Shown: piece by piece, positions 26,058-33,329 of the stretch | How positions within the stretch are numbered: position 1 is the stretch's first letter | Layout of the letters: every line of letters starts with the position of its first letter | Source: Nitrososphaerota archaeon | GTDB taxonomy: Archaea; Thermoproteota; Nitrososphaeria; Nitrososphaerales; Nitrosopumilaceae | Assembly: GCA_021323705.1 (NCBI GenBank) | Contig: JAJPKL010000028.1 | Location: 1-39,722, forward strand | Length of the DNA stretch: 39,722 nucleotides | Direction: 5' to 3' | Translations under genes and position numbers: made by a program | Notes under the pieces: model-generated | The model's database searches: none | The model's input: only the letters and a program-made list of their open reading frames with translations | Told to the model about the DNA's origin: nothing

Positions 26058-27530
26058 TCATTTCTGTTTTGTGAGTAATTTAATAAATTCTTGTTTAACA
26101 TATTCCTTCTCTGTTTCAATTTCTTTTTCGTTTTTTTCTTTTTCTTTTAACCAGTTTTTTATATTATCAATGATAGTTTTTTGCTGTTCATCTGTTTTTG
26201 GGATGATTACTTGTAATTGTTTTAAATTTTCAGGATTTATGTTGTTACCACCACCTCTTGCTTCGTTTGTTGACCCTGTTGCTAAGTAGTTGACCTGAGC
26301 GTTATTCAAGTTAGATCCAGTTTGCAGATACATTATCTGTGCCTGTCCTAGTTCTGAATTTATAAAATTCGCAATATATAGAGGATGAATCTTTTTTTCT
26401 GGCTTAATTCGGAATCTAAGAACGAATGAACCAAATGTGAAACCATCTTCTTTTTTTGAGATCCATGCACAGGTTCCAACAGTCCTACTTCGGGTTATAA
26501 GTAAATCATTTTCATGTACTAATTTCTCTTCTGGTACTTCATCAACATAACGAAGATTGTCATGATGAATCATGGAATCTAATTCTATATTTTCAACATT
26601 GATAAACGGAATTACACTTTTCTCTTTCCCAAAGTTATTAACTCCATATTCTATATCCCCATCTACCAATTCGCCTAACGATACAGCCTGTTTAGATTTG
26701 AGATATTCTTTTACCATATAGGTTAAAGGATGATTCCATATAAAATCAAGCCTGTCGGTTACTGAATCAAAATGACTCGAAAAGTAATCGTATAATTTGA
26801 TAGGAGTCTTTAAGTGTGATTCTGAAAGAATCGCATTACGAATTTTCCACCGCAGGTTTTTTCTTATTTCAAGAAGATTCATAATTTTTTTATCCATGAT
26901 AGAAATTTTATCTACAATTTCTTTTTGCACATCATTTTTAGTTGTTTTTGGAGGACAGATAATTTTGATCCTGCTAATTTCAGTGGTATTGATATTGGGT
27001 TGATCTACATCGTGTTTGTTTCTTTCAAATTGGATTTGACCAAATGGTGAGTTTAGATAATATGTCAGAAACTGCGGATTGATTTTTTCTTCATCAGGCT
27101 GTAGACGTGCTATAGATTGGCTGATATTCGCCTTTTCTTTACTATCATAAACTGCACATCTACCAATAGATCCAGCCATAGTAACTAAAACATCATTTTT
27201 GTGTAACTGGGATGATTTCAATTTTGTATAATGAATTACGTCATCAATATAGTTCAGATCTGTGAGATCTAGTTTGCCATTCTGTATATTCCTAGCACCA
27301 AGAAAAGGAATGCCCTTCATGGGAAAAATATAATCTTCAGGAGTATTCCCATTTACTATGTCAGTTTTAAGAAGCGTACTTAGTTCTACAATATCGTAGC
27401 CACAGGATGATAGAAAGGTTATTAGATTTTCAAATTTTGGATGCCAGTAATCATAATCCAATCTATCGTCCTGAGTCATCATCAGTGGATCTCTAGTAAA
27501 AAATTCTGATTCAGTTTTGATTTTTCTCAA
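26058..27530 (-). CDS. hsdS: Type I-like specificity subunit HsdS (E1)
   Basis: A 490-aa protein with two target-recognition regions, each followed by a conserved helical segment. Motifs include KGIPFLGARNIQNGKLDLTD and NDVLVTMAGSIGRCAVYD in the first half, then VIPFINVENIEL and ENDLLITRSRTVGTCAWI in the second. HsdS determines the DNA sequence that the system recognises. Its start overlaps the end of the methyltransferase gene by 20 bases, so the pair is co-translated. Two complete recognition halves are consistent with a bipartite target. Confidence 0.9.
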   Translation of the reverse strand: MRKIKTESEFFTRDPLMMTQDDRLDYDYWHPKFENLITFLSSCGYDIVELSTLLKTDIVNGNTPEDYIFPMKGIPFLGARNIQNGKLDLTDLNYIDDVIHYTKLKSSQLHKNDVLVTMAGSIGRCAVYDSKEKANISQSIARLQPDEEKINPQFLTYYLNSPFGQIQFERNKHDVDQPNINTTEISRIKIICPPKTTKNDVQKEIVDKISIMDKKIMNLLEIRKNLRWKIRNAILSESHLKTPIKLYDYFSSHFDSVTDRLDFIWNHPLTYMVKEYLKSKQAVSLGELVDGDIEYGVNNFGKEKSVIPFINVENIELDSMIHHDNLRYVDEVPEEKLVHENDLLITRSRTVGTCAWISKKEDGFTFGSFVLRFRIKPEKKIHPLYIANFINSELGQAQIMYLQTGSNLNNAQVNYLATGSTNEARGGGNNINPENLKQLQVIIPKTDEQQKTIIDNIKNWLKEKEKNEKEIETEKEYVKQEFIKLLTKQK

Positions 27531-29523
27531 TAAGACCGCCTGTAAAGCCTAACGATTCAAATCTTTTACGATTGAATTGTAGCCCGTTATAACAACTTAG
27601 AATCTTTGATTTGAAAGACTGATATTCAGAGAGAATATCTTTTCCTTCCGCATTCATGAGGTGATTAGGAGCAATGCGTTTCTTAGTATCCATTCCAACT
27701 CTAGCAGCATGAGCATAGAATATAGGTTCCGTCTGAATGGCAGTAGAATCATCCTTTTTTATTGCGTACAATATTGAAGTTTTTGTTGGTGTTTTTGAAA
27801 CTGGGATGAATGTTTCGTTTGTCAGAGATATTATTGCTTTGATGTAAAAATTCTGACGTATGAATTGTCTTGTTTTTTTATAATCATCAGTGTTGAGAAT
27901 ACCTTCATCTAAAATAATCAATAATTTTCCACCTCGCCATTCAGGCTTGGCATCTGAATCTCTTTTATCTTTTAAATAATATTTACATACGTTAACAAAT
28001 AACGCACTACCTTTCATAACATTACCCGTGATAGTTTCTTCCCCGTTTTCATTTTCTTCATCTGGTTCTTCAATAGTACGAGGAATTACTTCTATTCTTT
28101 TTAGAAATTCTTCACCATATTTTCTGTAATTTATTTTACCTAGAGGCGGATTAGTAAGAATGACATCTACTTTGTTATCGAGTCCTCTCTTATCCAATAA
28201 GAGTCCATCATCGCTCCAAATATTGGATTTTCCATCATCATGAATGTACATGTTCATTTTAGCAAGTTTAGCTACGTTTGGATCATTATCAGTACCAAAC
28301 AATTGTTTTCGTATTATTGATTCAGTTGTTTTGTCAGAGTCTTTCCCAGACACTTTGTGAATCATATCATCCATAGCCCAAATCAAAAATCTTCCAGTTC
28401 CACAGGCAGGGTCTAAAACAAGATCACTTGTTTCAAGTTCTGCAAGTTTTACCATGAATTGTACTACTGATTTGGGGGTGAAAAACTGACCTACTTTAAC
28501 GTCCTTACTAGATCGTAATGCGAGAACCTCATAAGCAGCCCCCAGACCGTCTACTTTTTTCAAGTAAAAATGATATTTTTCCAACGGTTCGATTACATTT
28601 TTTATAACAAAATCATCATCTAGTCCCTCTGCCAAATGATCAGATTTCGTAAATAGTTCGGATTTTTGAAATTCTTCTTCATTCCGTATTATTTCAAACA
28701 ATTTGTGAATTGCTTTTTTCTTCTTTGTCTGTCCATGAGCCTGTTGAAATTCATTGAATGTTTTAACTGTAAAATAGTTTTTCCCTTCTCGCCTGCTTTC
28801 CTTTTTTTCTTCAAACAATTTGATAAAAACCAGATATATCAGATTTTTGATTGCCTCTGAACCTGTTGCAATTCCAAACTCTCGTAATCTATCTTCTATC
28901 TTTTCTAACTCCCCAAATAAATCCTGTTCAAGTTTTGCGTGCTGTAAAATTTCCTTATCGTCAATATCTTTCTTCAATGTGAAATCGTTAGGAAATAATT
29001 GCTCAAAGAATATACTTAGAATTTTATCATCGTCTACAAACTCGTAATATCTATCAAAAACTGTTAATATCTGATCTATTGGATAAATATCCCTATGACT
29101 TGTACTAAGTTTTTGAATTATTAATTCAAAGGTAGGAAAACATATTGGAATGATCTTTTGGTCGAGTGTTTTCCTTGCTGTGTTATAATCATGTATAGCA
29201 TTAATCATTCTGTAGTGAGTGGACGGAGATACATAAACTGTGAAACATTTTTTCTTAGAAAATTCTTTTTTTCTTTTATTAAGATGGTCAGAAATAGAAA
29301 GCATTTCTCTATCAGAAGATGACTTTGTTGTTTGTGTAACTTCTACATTGATATGTATTTGTTCATTCCATAAATCAATATCAGGCAAACCCCCCGTAGA
29401 TTGTGATGTTGTAGTTCCATTATGTCTAATCTGAAAGCCACGTTTCTCAAATGCATCTTTTAGATCCTTTGTGATTTGTTGTTCAAGTTGCGTTCTAGGA
29501 TCTAAATCGTCATATTTTGTCAT
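27511..29523 (-). CDS. Nuclease-like/adenine methyltransferase fusion (E1)
   Basis: A 670-aa protein. Residues about 45-110 form a possible PD-(D/E)xK domain: LPDID (P47, D48, D50) and NVEVTQ (E61), but the usual Lys after E is Thr/Gln. Residues about 200-330 are helical like HsdM N-terminal regions. The N6-adenine methyltransferase follows: FFTPKSVV, motif I DPACGTGRFL (371-380), motif IV LTNPPLGK (near 456-463). Together with the downstream HsdS this resembles a type IIG/type I hybrid system without a separate HsdR. Start ATG overlaps the TGA of the zinc protein gene. A separate R gene is absent from E1. Confidence 0.85.
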   Translation of the reverse strand: MTKYDDLDPRTQLEQQITKDLKDAFEKRGFQIRHNGTTTSQSTGGLPDIDLWNEQIHINVEVTQTTKSSSDREMLSISDHLNKRKKEFSKKKCFTVYVSPSTHYRMINAIHDYNTARKTLDQKIIPICFPTFELIIQKLSTSHRDIYPIDQILTVFDRYYEFVDDDKILSIFFEQLFPNDFTLKKDIDDKEILQHAKLEQDLFGELEKIEDRLREFGIATGSEAIKNLIYLVFIKLFEEKKESRREGKNYFTVKTFNEFQQAHGQTKKKKAIHKLFEIIRNEEEFQKSELFTKSDHLAEGLDDDFVIKNVIEPLEKYHFYLKKVDGLGAAYEVLALRSSKDVKVGQFFTPKSVVQFMVKLAELETSDLVLDPACGTGRFLIWAMDDMIHKVSGKDSDKTTESIIRKQLFGTDNDPNVAKLAKMNMYIHDDGKSNIWSDDGLLLDKRGLDNKVDVILTNPPLGKINYRKYGEEFLKRIEVIPRTIEEPDEENENGEETITGNVMKGSALFVNVCKYYLKDKRDSDAKPEWRGGKLLIILDEGILNTDDYKKTRQFIRQNFYIKAIISLTNETFIPVSKTPTKTSILYAIKKDDSTAIQTEPIFYAHAARVGMDTKKRIAPNHLMNAEGKDILSEYQSFKSKILSCYNGLQFNRKRFESLGFTGGLIEKNQN

Positions 29524-29681
29524 TTCTTACCTTCTCCCTTTCTGAACTTCTGTTTAGGTCTATTCCAGTAAGGGCTTTTGCACTTTGGGCAGATCACTGG
29601 TTCAATCGTAATGTCTCTTGGTGCCCATTCATGATTGCATCTAAGGCACTTGAAACCGTCTATTTTTATCCGATACGACAT
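29520..29681 (-). CDS. 53-aa four-cysteine zinc-ribbon protein (E1 core)
   Basis: Reads YRIKIDGFKCLRCNHEW near the start, then CPKC and the basic tail SPYWNRPKQKFRKGEGKK. CxxC pairs at residues 12-15 and 31-34 form a zinc ribbon. The matching E2 protein is identical at 46 of 53 positions by my count. I recall this type of domain (CxxCgHeWxPR...CPkCkSPYWnrPr) from small bacterial and archaeal proteins of unknown role, often in mobile or toxin-antitoxin contexts. Its stop overlaps the methyltransferase start (ATGA), so it is the operon's first gene, and it faces the transposase gene. Confidence 0.85.
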   Translation of the reverse strand: MSYRIKIDGFKCLRCNHEWAPRDITIEPVICPKCKSPYWNRPKQKFRKGEGKK

Positions 29682-29770
29682 ATGATATTAGCTATATTAT
29701 ACACATATTTTAATAAACATATCTTATTACACAATGTTTATATGATCTGTACACTATACCTAAAAGGTAT
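29682..29770. promoter_or_regulatory. Divergent promoter between zinc protein and transposase (E1)
   Basis: The 89 bases are strongly conserved with E2 36,690-36,778. TTTATAT (29,737-29,743) lies about 28 bases before the transposase ATG and is a good TATA box; TGTACACT (29,748-29,755) sits between TATA and start and repeats the outer end of the terminal repeats (TG|TACACT). A run of TATATTATACAC and TTTTAATAA serves the opposite strand. Confidence 0.65.
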
Positions 29771-31126
29771 ATGATGAAACAAGAAAACAAAAGAAGCGAA
29801 AAAGCGATCGAAATTTTCTCCGAAGCCAACTCGATCAGAAAGATAACCAAGAACCACTATCGGGTCAAATCGCAAACTCAGGACAAGATCTACAACGTGA
29901 CAAAACTCAGAGATGCCGATGTCTGGGTTTGTGACTGCGCTGATTTCAACTTCCGTCTTACCCACAAGGATGACAAACGATGTAAGCATATCCGAAGTGT
30001 TCTCATACTGCAAGATTCTATCGAACAGGAACTAAACATTGAGAAACTTGACATTCCAAAAGTATGTCCAAAATGCAGTTCTACAACAATAATAAAGAAC
30101 GGTATTAGAATAGTTCAGAACAATCTCAAAAGACAGCGATATGCATGCAAGCAATGCAATTTCAAATTCTCATTCCATGAAAGCGGATTTTCTGGGATGC
30201 GAATTAGTCCTCAAATCATCATAGAATCGATAAACCTCAAGATGTCTGGCATGTCATACCGAAACATAAAGAGGCACATCAAGGCAACACATGATGTAGA
30301 GGTAAGCCATGTATCGATTACAAAATGGGTAGGAAAGTACATGGCAATCATCAAGGAATATGCTGACACGCTTGTACCAGAACTATCTGATGTCTGGTCG
30401 CTTGACGAGGCAATGATAAACGTCAAAGACACCAAGGAGATGAAGGGCAAGGGATTCTATGACTGGCTTTGGACTGTGATTGACCCAAAGACTAGATTCA
30501 TTCTTGCAACTGAGATCTCAAAAAGGCGTGAAATTGTAGATGCAAGAAGCATCGTATCAAAAGCAAAAGAGGTATCAAGACCAAACTTTGTGATTACGGA
30601 TTCGCTTAGGACATACGAGGACGCAATAAGAAAAGAACTCGACTGTAGAAAAGTTGCACACATCAAGACAAATGCGATCAAGGACGGATTTCAGAACCGA
30701 CCAATAGAGAGGTATCACAACGAACTACGAGAAAAGACAAAATCCATGAGAGGTCTAGGCAATGACGAATCGGCTCAAAAGTATGCTGATGCTTATGCAA
30801 CATATCATAACTTTGCAAGAGAGCATACGGGACTTGAAGGAAAAACACCAGCCGAAGCAGCAAAGATTGACCTTGGACTAGGCAATAACAAGATAAAGGA
30901 TCTAATCACAAAGAGCCAAGAATCTACCAAATGTAACTTTGTAGTGCAGTTGGGAAAACGAATTGATATGGTCAACATCATAAACGAAAAAGACTGTATC
31001 AAGGTGATTGCAAAAGGCTGGATGGAGAGACCGACTTGGAGAGAGATAAACGATATTCTAAGACTGAATCAATTCAGTTGGCTTTCAAATGGAAAAGACA
31101 GTTGTTGGATGAAACTATCCTCCTAA
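29771..31126 (+). CDS. IS6-like DDE transposase with SWIM zinc finger (E1)
   Basis: A 451-aa protein. A SWIM finger is at C54, C56, C71, H73 (CxCx14CxH), then a zinc ribbon at C99, C102, C126, C129, an HTH-like region (about 150-190), and the catalytic triad D212 (WSLDEAM), D277 (VITDSLRTY), E313 (PIERYHNELRE), with 35 residues between the last two. The KGFYDWLW and IERYHNELR motifs fit an IS6/IS240-like rve fold. A C-terminal extension (about 390-451) is not in ordinary IS6 enzymes. ATGATG gives two possible starts; 29,771 is used. It probably acts on the 101-bp repeats. Confidence 0.9.
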   Translation: MMKQENKRSEKAIEIFSEANSIRKITKNHYRVKSQTQDKIYNVTKLRDADVWVCDCADFNFRLTHKDDKRCKHIRSVLILQDSIEQELNIEKLDIPKVCPKCSSTTIIKNGIRIVQNNLKRQRYACKQCNFKFSFHESGFSGMRISPQIIIESINLKMSGMSYRNIKRHIKATHDVEVSHVSITKWVGKYMAIIKEYADTLVPELSDVWSLDEAMINVKDTKEMKGKGFYDWLWTVIDPKTRFILATEISKRREIVDARSIVSKAKEVSRPNFVITDSLRTYEDAIRKELDCRKVAHIKTNAIKDGFQNRPIERYHNELREKTKSMRGLGNDESAQKYADAYATYHNFAREHTGLEGKTPAEAAKIDLGLGNNKIKDLITKSQESTKCNFVVQLGKRIDMVNIINEKDCIKVIAKGWMERPTWREINDILRLNQFSWLSNGKDSCWMKLSS

Positions 31127-31160
31127 GTTTTTTATTTCCATGTTTAGGTGATGTCTGACA

Positions 31161-31322
31161 ATGGTTGTTTCAGATAAAGAGATAGTAAGACGATTGAAGG
31201 AAACAATAGAATTTCTTAAAGTGGAATCTGTTGGCGGTGTTTGGAATACGCCTCAGTTAATCGATATGTTAGAGGACTTGTTCAAGGAAGATTCTAAAAT
31301 CTTTAAGAATAAAGAGCGATAG
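31161..31322 (+). CDS. Small hypothetical protein (E1)
   Basis: A 53-aa helical frame starting ATG at 31,161: SDKEIVRRLKETIEFLKVES then VWNTPQLIDMLEDLF. The Glu/Lys-rich amphipathic segments look coding, but the family is not known. It follows the transposase by 34 bases and may share its transcript. It overlaps the minus-strand 78-aa gene at its 3' end by 20 bases. Confidence 0.45.
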   Translation: MVVSDKEIVRRLKETIEFLKVESVGGVWNTPQLIDMLEDLFKEDSKIFKNKER

Positions 31323-31539
31323 TAAGTTTCTTCATATTGGTCATCTTAGCCACTAGACAATCAGGGCACATGATGACCCCTTCATTGTTAGTAAGTTGGG
31401 TCATAGCCTTTCCATATTCAGCGATCTGATTTTTCAAAGATGGTAACCAAACAGTTTCATAGAAAATTATACAACAAGTTGGAATCTTGTGTCTGATTCC
31501 AGTCCAAAATTCAATATCTACTGGTTTTTTGTCTTGCAA
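31303..31539 (-). CDS. Small Cys-containing hypothetical protein (E1)
   Basis: A 78-aa protein with the segment RHKIPTCCIIFYETVWLPSL and, near the end, MCPDCLVAKMTN, two paired cysteine groups that could bind zinc. I have a faint memory of similar 'HKIP.CC..FY' proteins from archaeal and phage genomes, unverified. It is the only minus-strand gene on the right side of E1. Confidence 0.5.
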   Translation of the reverse strand: MQDKKPVDIEFWTGIRHKIPTCCIIFYETVWLPSLKNQIAEYGKAMTQLTNNEGVIMCPDCLVAKMTNMKKLTIALYS

Positions 31540-31617
31540 GATCCCGTAGTAAAGAGCGATCAGCGATCTAAATCTTTCGGTAAATGTTTAATGACTTGTT
31601 ATTGACACCTGATCCAA

Positions 31618-31809
31618 ATGGAACCAAATCTTAGTTATGCTGAATGTCCTAATTGTTACAAGAAAGCAAGTGGAAAGACTAAAGTCAATGAAATCTTTGG
31701 CTTTAGAAGATTCAAAGGGCATCTGTATGTTCAGTCGCATTGCAAAGAGTGCAGAAAAGCAGAGCAAAAAGACAGGCAAAGAAAAGGGATAGAACAACCT
31801 AGGAGTTAG
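31618..31809 (+). CDS. Small zinc-binding protein (E1)
   Basis: A 63-aa protein with CPNC (near residue 10-13) and HCKEC (near 44-48), separated by NEIFGFRRFKGHLYVQS. It resembles the Cys-pair part of HNH-like or phage zinc proteins, but no catalytic His pattern is seen. It ends 1 base before the coiled-coil gene and they are likely co-transcribed. Confidence 0.6.
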   Translation: MEPNLSYAECPNCYKKASGKTKVNEIFGFRRFKGHLYVQSHCKECRKAEQKDRQRKGIEQPRS

Positions 31810-31810
31810 C

Positions 31811-31948
31811 ATGTCTGCAAACCAAGAAAGACGTATTCAAAAAATTGAGACTAGAATAGATTCGATGGAAAAAAGGCTGAAAGACTTTGATGATAGGATA
31901 AAGAAACTAGAGCAAACTAACATAAGGCGACAAAGTATTAGAGGATAA
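31811..31948 (+). CDS. 45-aa coiled-coil protein at the right end (E1 core)
   Basis: Starts ATG at 31,811 (AT-rich, no clear ribosome site) with QERRIQKIETRIDSMEKR, a heptad-repeat coiled coil, then a basic end. The E2 right-end gene has the same start: QERRIQKIETRLDTVERD. The TAA stop (31,946-31,948) ends at the base before the E1 right repeat. Because both elements keep this gene in this place, it is probably part of the transposition machinery or its control. Function unknown. Confidence 0.75.
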   Translation: MSANQERRIQKIETRIDSMEKRLKDFDDRIKKLEQTNIRRQSIRG

Positions 31949-32049
31949 ATCACCACTAAATTAACATCCACTTTTCAGCCCTGACAAAATCACCCCAAAA
32001 TTAACACTCAATTTCAAGTCGGGAAATCCCCACTCAAGTTACCAGTGTA
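31949..32049 (-). repeat. E1 right terminal inverted repeat (101 bp)
   Basis: Ends CCAGTGTA at 32,049 and is the inverted counterpart of the left repeat (87/101 identical by my count). It directly abuts the stop codon of the coiled-coil gene. Confidence 0.9.
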
Positions 32050-32057
32050 ACAAAATG
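32050..32057. repeat. Right copy of the 8-bp direct repeat, shared with E2
   Basis: ACAAAATG, identical to the base run left of E1. It directly joins E1 and E2: CCAGTGTA, ACAAAATG, TACACTGG. It is both the right flank of E1 and the left flank of E2. Confidence 0.85.
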
Positions 32058-32158
32058 TACACTGGATAGTTAGAGGTTGAAACCACTGACTCAAACAAGT
32101 TGTAAAGAAACGGGTCATTTTTTGGGGTCAAAAAGTGGGTGTAAAGTTACGGTTGATT
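32058..32158 (+). repeat. E2 left terminal inverted repeat (101 bp)
   Basis: Begins TACACTGGATAGTTAGAGGT and matches the reverse complement of 39,614-39,714 at 84 of 101 positions by my ungapped count, with the outer 25 bases identical. TGTAAAG occurs twice (near 44 and 83 of the repeat), followed by GGGTCATT and GGTTGATT, a period of about 40 like that of E1. Confidence 0.9.
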
Positions 32159-32372
32159 AGTCTCTATCATCTGTTAGAAATGCAATTACTAAACCTATGA
32201 GAAAGACTATTCCTAATGCCTTTGCAAAATCTCCAAAGGATACAGCATTTTGCTTTTCTTGTTCTAATAAATGCCTTAGTTCAATAGCCTCATCTGTTGT
32301 AATGATTCCCATCTGAAGTTTATGAGTTAGTTCTTCCTTTCTTGTAATTTGATCAGGAGTAAGATCAACCAT
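32157..32372 (-). CDS. Small membrane protein (E2)
   Basis: A 71-aa protein. Residues 1-40 are helical and charged (LTPDQITRKEELTHKLQMGI and TTDEAIELRHLLEQEK); residues about 50-66 (ALGIVFLIGLVIAFL) form one membrane helix. Its start overlaps the end of the upstream 86-aa gene by 8 bases. The stop overlaps the inner edge of the E2 left repeat by 2 bases. No family recognised. Confidence 0.65.
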   Translation of the reverse strand: MVDLTPDQITRKEELTHKLQMGIITTDEAIELRHLLEQEKQNAVSFGDFAKALGIVFLIGLVIAFLTDDRD

Positions 32373-32625
32373 TTCCAGTATTTTCTCCTCTAAATGTATT
32401 TAATAATGCAAGTAGTTCTGTTATGTTATTTCTTACCCAAGTTGCTAACGTTGGGTCATTTTGAATACCATTAACCAGCCTATTCTCTATTTTATCAAGC
32501 CGTTCTGATAATCGCCTTTGTTCATTTGAAGATTTTTCAACATGTCTTCCTGTTGCAAAACCTGCTCCAAATACTGCAATCGCTCCAACTATTATTGCAA
32601 TTACAAGATTGGGATCTGTGCTCAA
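32365..32625 (-). CDS. Small membrane-anchored coiled-coil protein (E2)
   Basis: An 86-aa protein with one N-terminal membrane helix (about 7-26, VIAIIVGAIAVFGAGFATG), then a charged heptad-like region (EQRRLSERLDKIENRLVNGI) and a C-terminal helix. Co-translated with the following 71-aa gene by overlap. Could be two parts of one membrane complex; function unknown. Confidence 0.65.
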   Translation of the reverse strand: MSTDPNLVIAIIVGAIAVFGAGFATGRHVEKSSNEQRRLSERLDKIENRLVNGIQNDPTLATWVRNNITELLALLNTFRGENTGNG

Positions 32626-32671
32626 ACTGGTTTGATCATATATTTCAACTATTTAAGAAAAACTGAATTTC

Positions 32672-33139
32672 GTGAATGAAACAATCTATAAAAGTCACAA
32701 TGCCATAAACTTATCAGTGTTTAGACTATCGCTATTTCCCAAGAAAAGAAAGTCAGTAAGTAGAAGGAAGAGAACCTCCAAGCGAGTGAATATCGCCAAA
32801 ACTAAATTTAGGACATTTAATGATGGTTACAAACTTGGAGACAAACTGGTAAAGGCATGGAACTCACAACCAAATCCACCACCTGTCTACATTGCTGGTA
32901 ATAGAATACATCATGGCTTGGTTGGAGTTTTGTTGGGTCTTGCAGGCATAGTCATTGAACAGCCTGCGTTAATTGGTCTTGGAACCAGACTGGCAATAGA
33001 TGATATTTCAGATATGCCGAACTGGTTGAATTTTGAAAATAGTTCGACACAGCCACAATTCCAAACAGGCTATGTACAACCTATGCAATATCTTCCAACT
33101 TCATTTCCATCTCTTGGACAGAGAAATGAATTTGTTTAA
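32672..33139 (+). CDS. Hypothetical protein with conserved RIHHG-type region (E2)
   Basis: A 155-aa protein, GTG start. The N-terminus is basic (KKRKSVSRRKRTSKR). The middle has GNRIHHGLVGVLLGLAG, then a hydrophobic stretch ending LGTRLAIDDISDMPNWLNF. The 'R-I-H-H-G ... D-D-x-x-D ... W' pattern recurs, from memory, in archaeal virus and provirus proteins of unknown role; the two His and the acidic group could bind a metal. It faces the small membrane pair across a short promoter. Confidence 0.6.
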   Translation: MNETIYKSHNAINLSVFRLSLFPKKRKSVSRRKRTSKRVNIAKTKFRTFNDGYKLGDKLVKAWNSQPNPPPVYIAGNRIHHGLVGVLLGLAGIVIEQPALIGLGTRLAIDDISDMPNWLNFENSSTQPQFQTGYVQPMQYLPTSFPSLGQRNEFV

Positions 33140-33149
33140 GACCTAAAAA

Positions 33150-33329
33150 TTATTTCTTTGATTTTGGAATAGTCCAAGAACTTTTTGGACTCTGATAATG
33201 GCGGAAACGTTTCTCACACTTGCATATATATTGACTTACTGAAACAGTTTTCAAATATTGCCAAGTTTTTAATGGATTTTGGGTTTGAATTTTACCGCAA
33301 AAAGGACATTTTGGGTTGGAATTAATCAT
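33150..33329 (-). CDS. 59-aa zinc protein following the TBP-like gene (E2)
   Basis: Starts ATG at 33,329 and overlaps the end of the TBP-like gene by 8 bases. The first Cys pair is CPFCGK and the second is CKCEKRFRHY, like a zinc ribbon. The overlap suggests co-translation with the TBP-like protein. It is too short to be a TFB. It could be a partner of it. Confidence 0.65.
   Translation of the reverse strand: MINSNPKCPFCGKIQTQNPLKTWQYLKTVSVSQYICKCEKRFRHYQSPKSSWTIPKSKK

Larger units (their letters stand above)
25670..32049. mobile_element. Transposon E1 (6,380 bp) with restriction-modification cargo
   Basis: Bounded by 101-bp inverted repeats and the 8-bp direct repeat ACAAAATG. From left to right it holds: a HARE-HTH gene, a specificity subunit, a nuclease-like/methyltransferase gene and a 53-aa zinc protein (all on the minus strand, one overlapping operon); an 89-bp divergent promoter; the transposase (plus); a 53-aa protein; a minus-strand 78-aa protein; a 63-aa zinc protein; and a 45-aa coiled-coil protein touching the right repeat. 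The core shared with E2 is the zinc protein, promoter, transposase, coiled-coil gene and repeats; the rest is cargo. It is more AT-rich than the core genome by eye. Confidence 0.85.

Noticed and set aside
28666-29047. Phe/Ser-rich plus-strand frames within the E1 methyltransferase
   Set aside because: Antisense to a well-supported coding sequence; the composition mirrors its Lys/Glu codons.
31310-31560. 11-bp direct repeat TAAAGAGCGAT at 31,310-31,320 and 31,550-31,560
   Set aside because: Seen twice, but one copy lies inside the end of two small genes and no further pattern supports an insertion.
33150-33329. Reading the 59-aa protein as a TFB (TFIIB-like) factor
   Set aside because: It has only a possible zinc ribbon and none of the cyclin folds or B-reader; spacing is also unusual.
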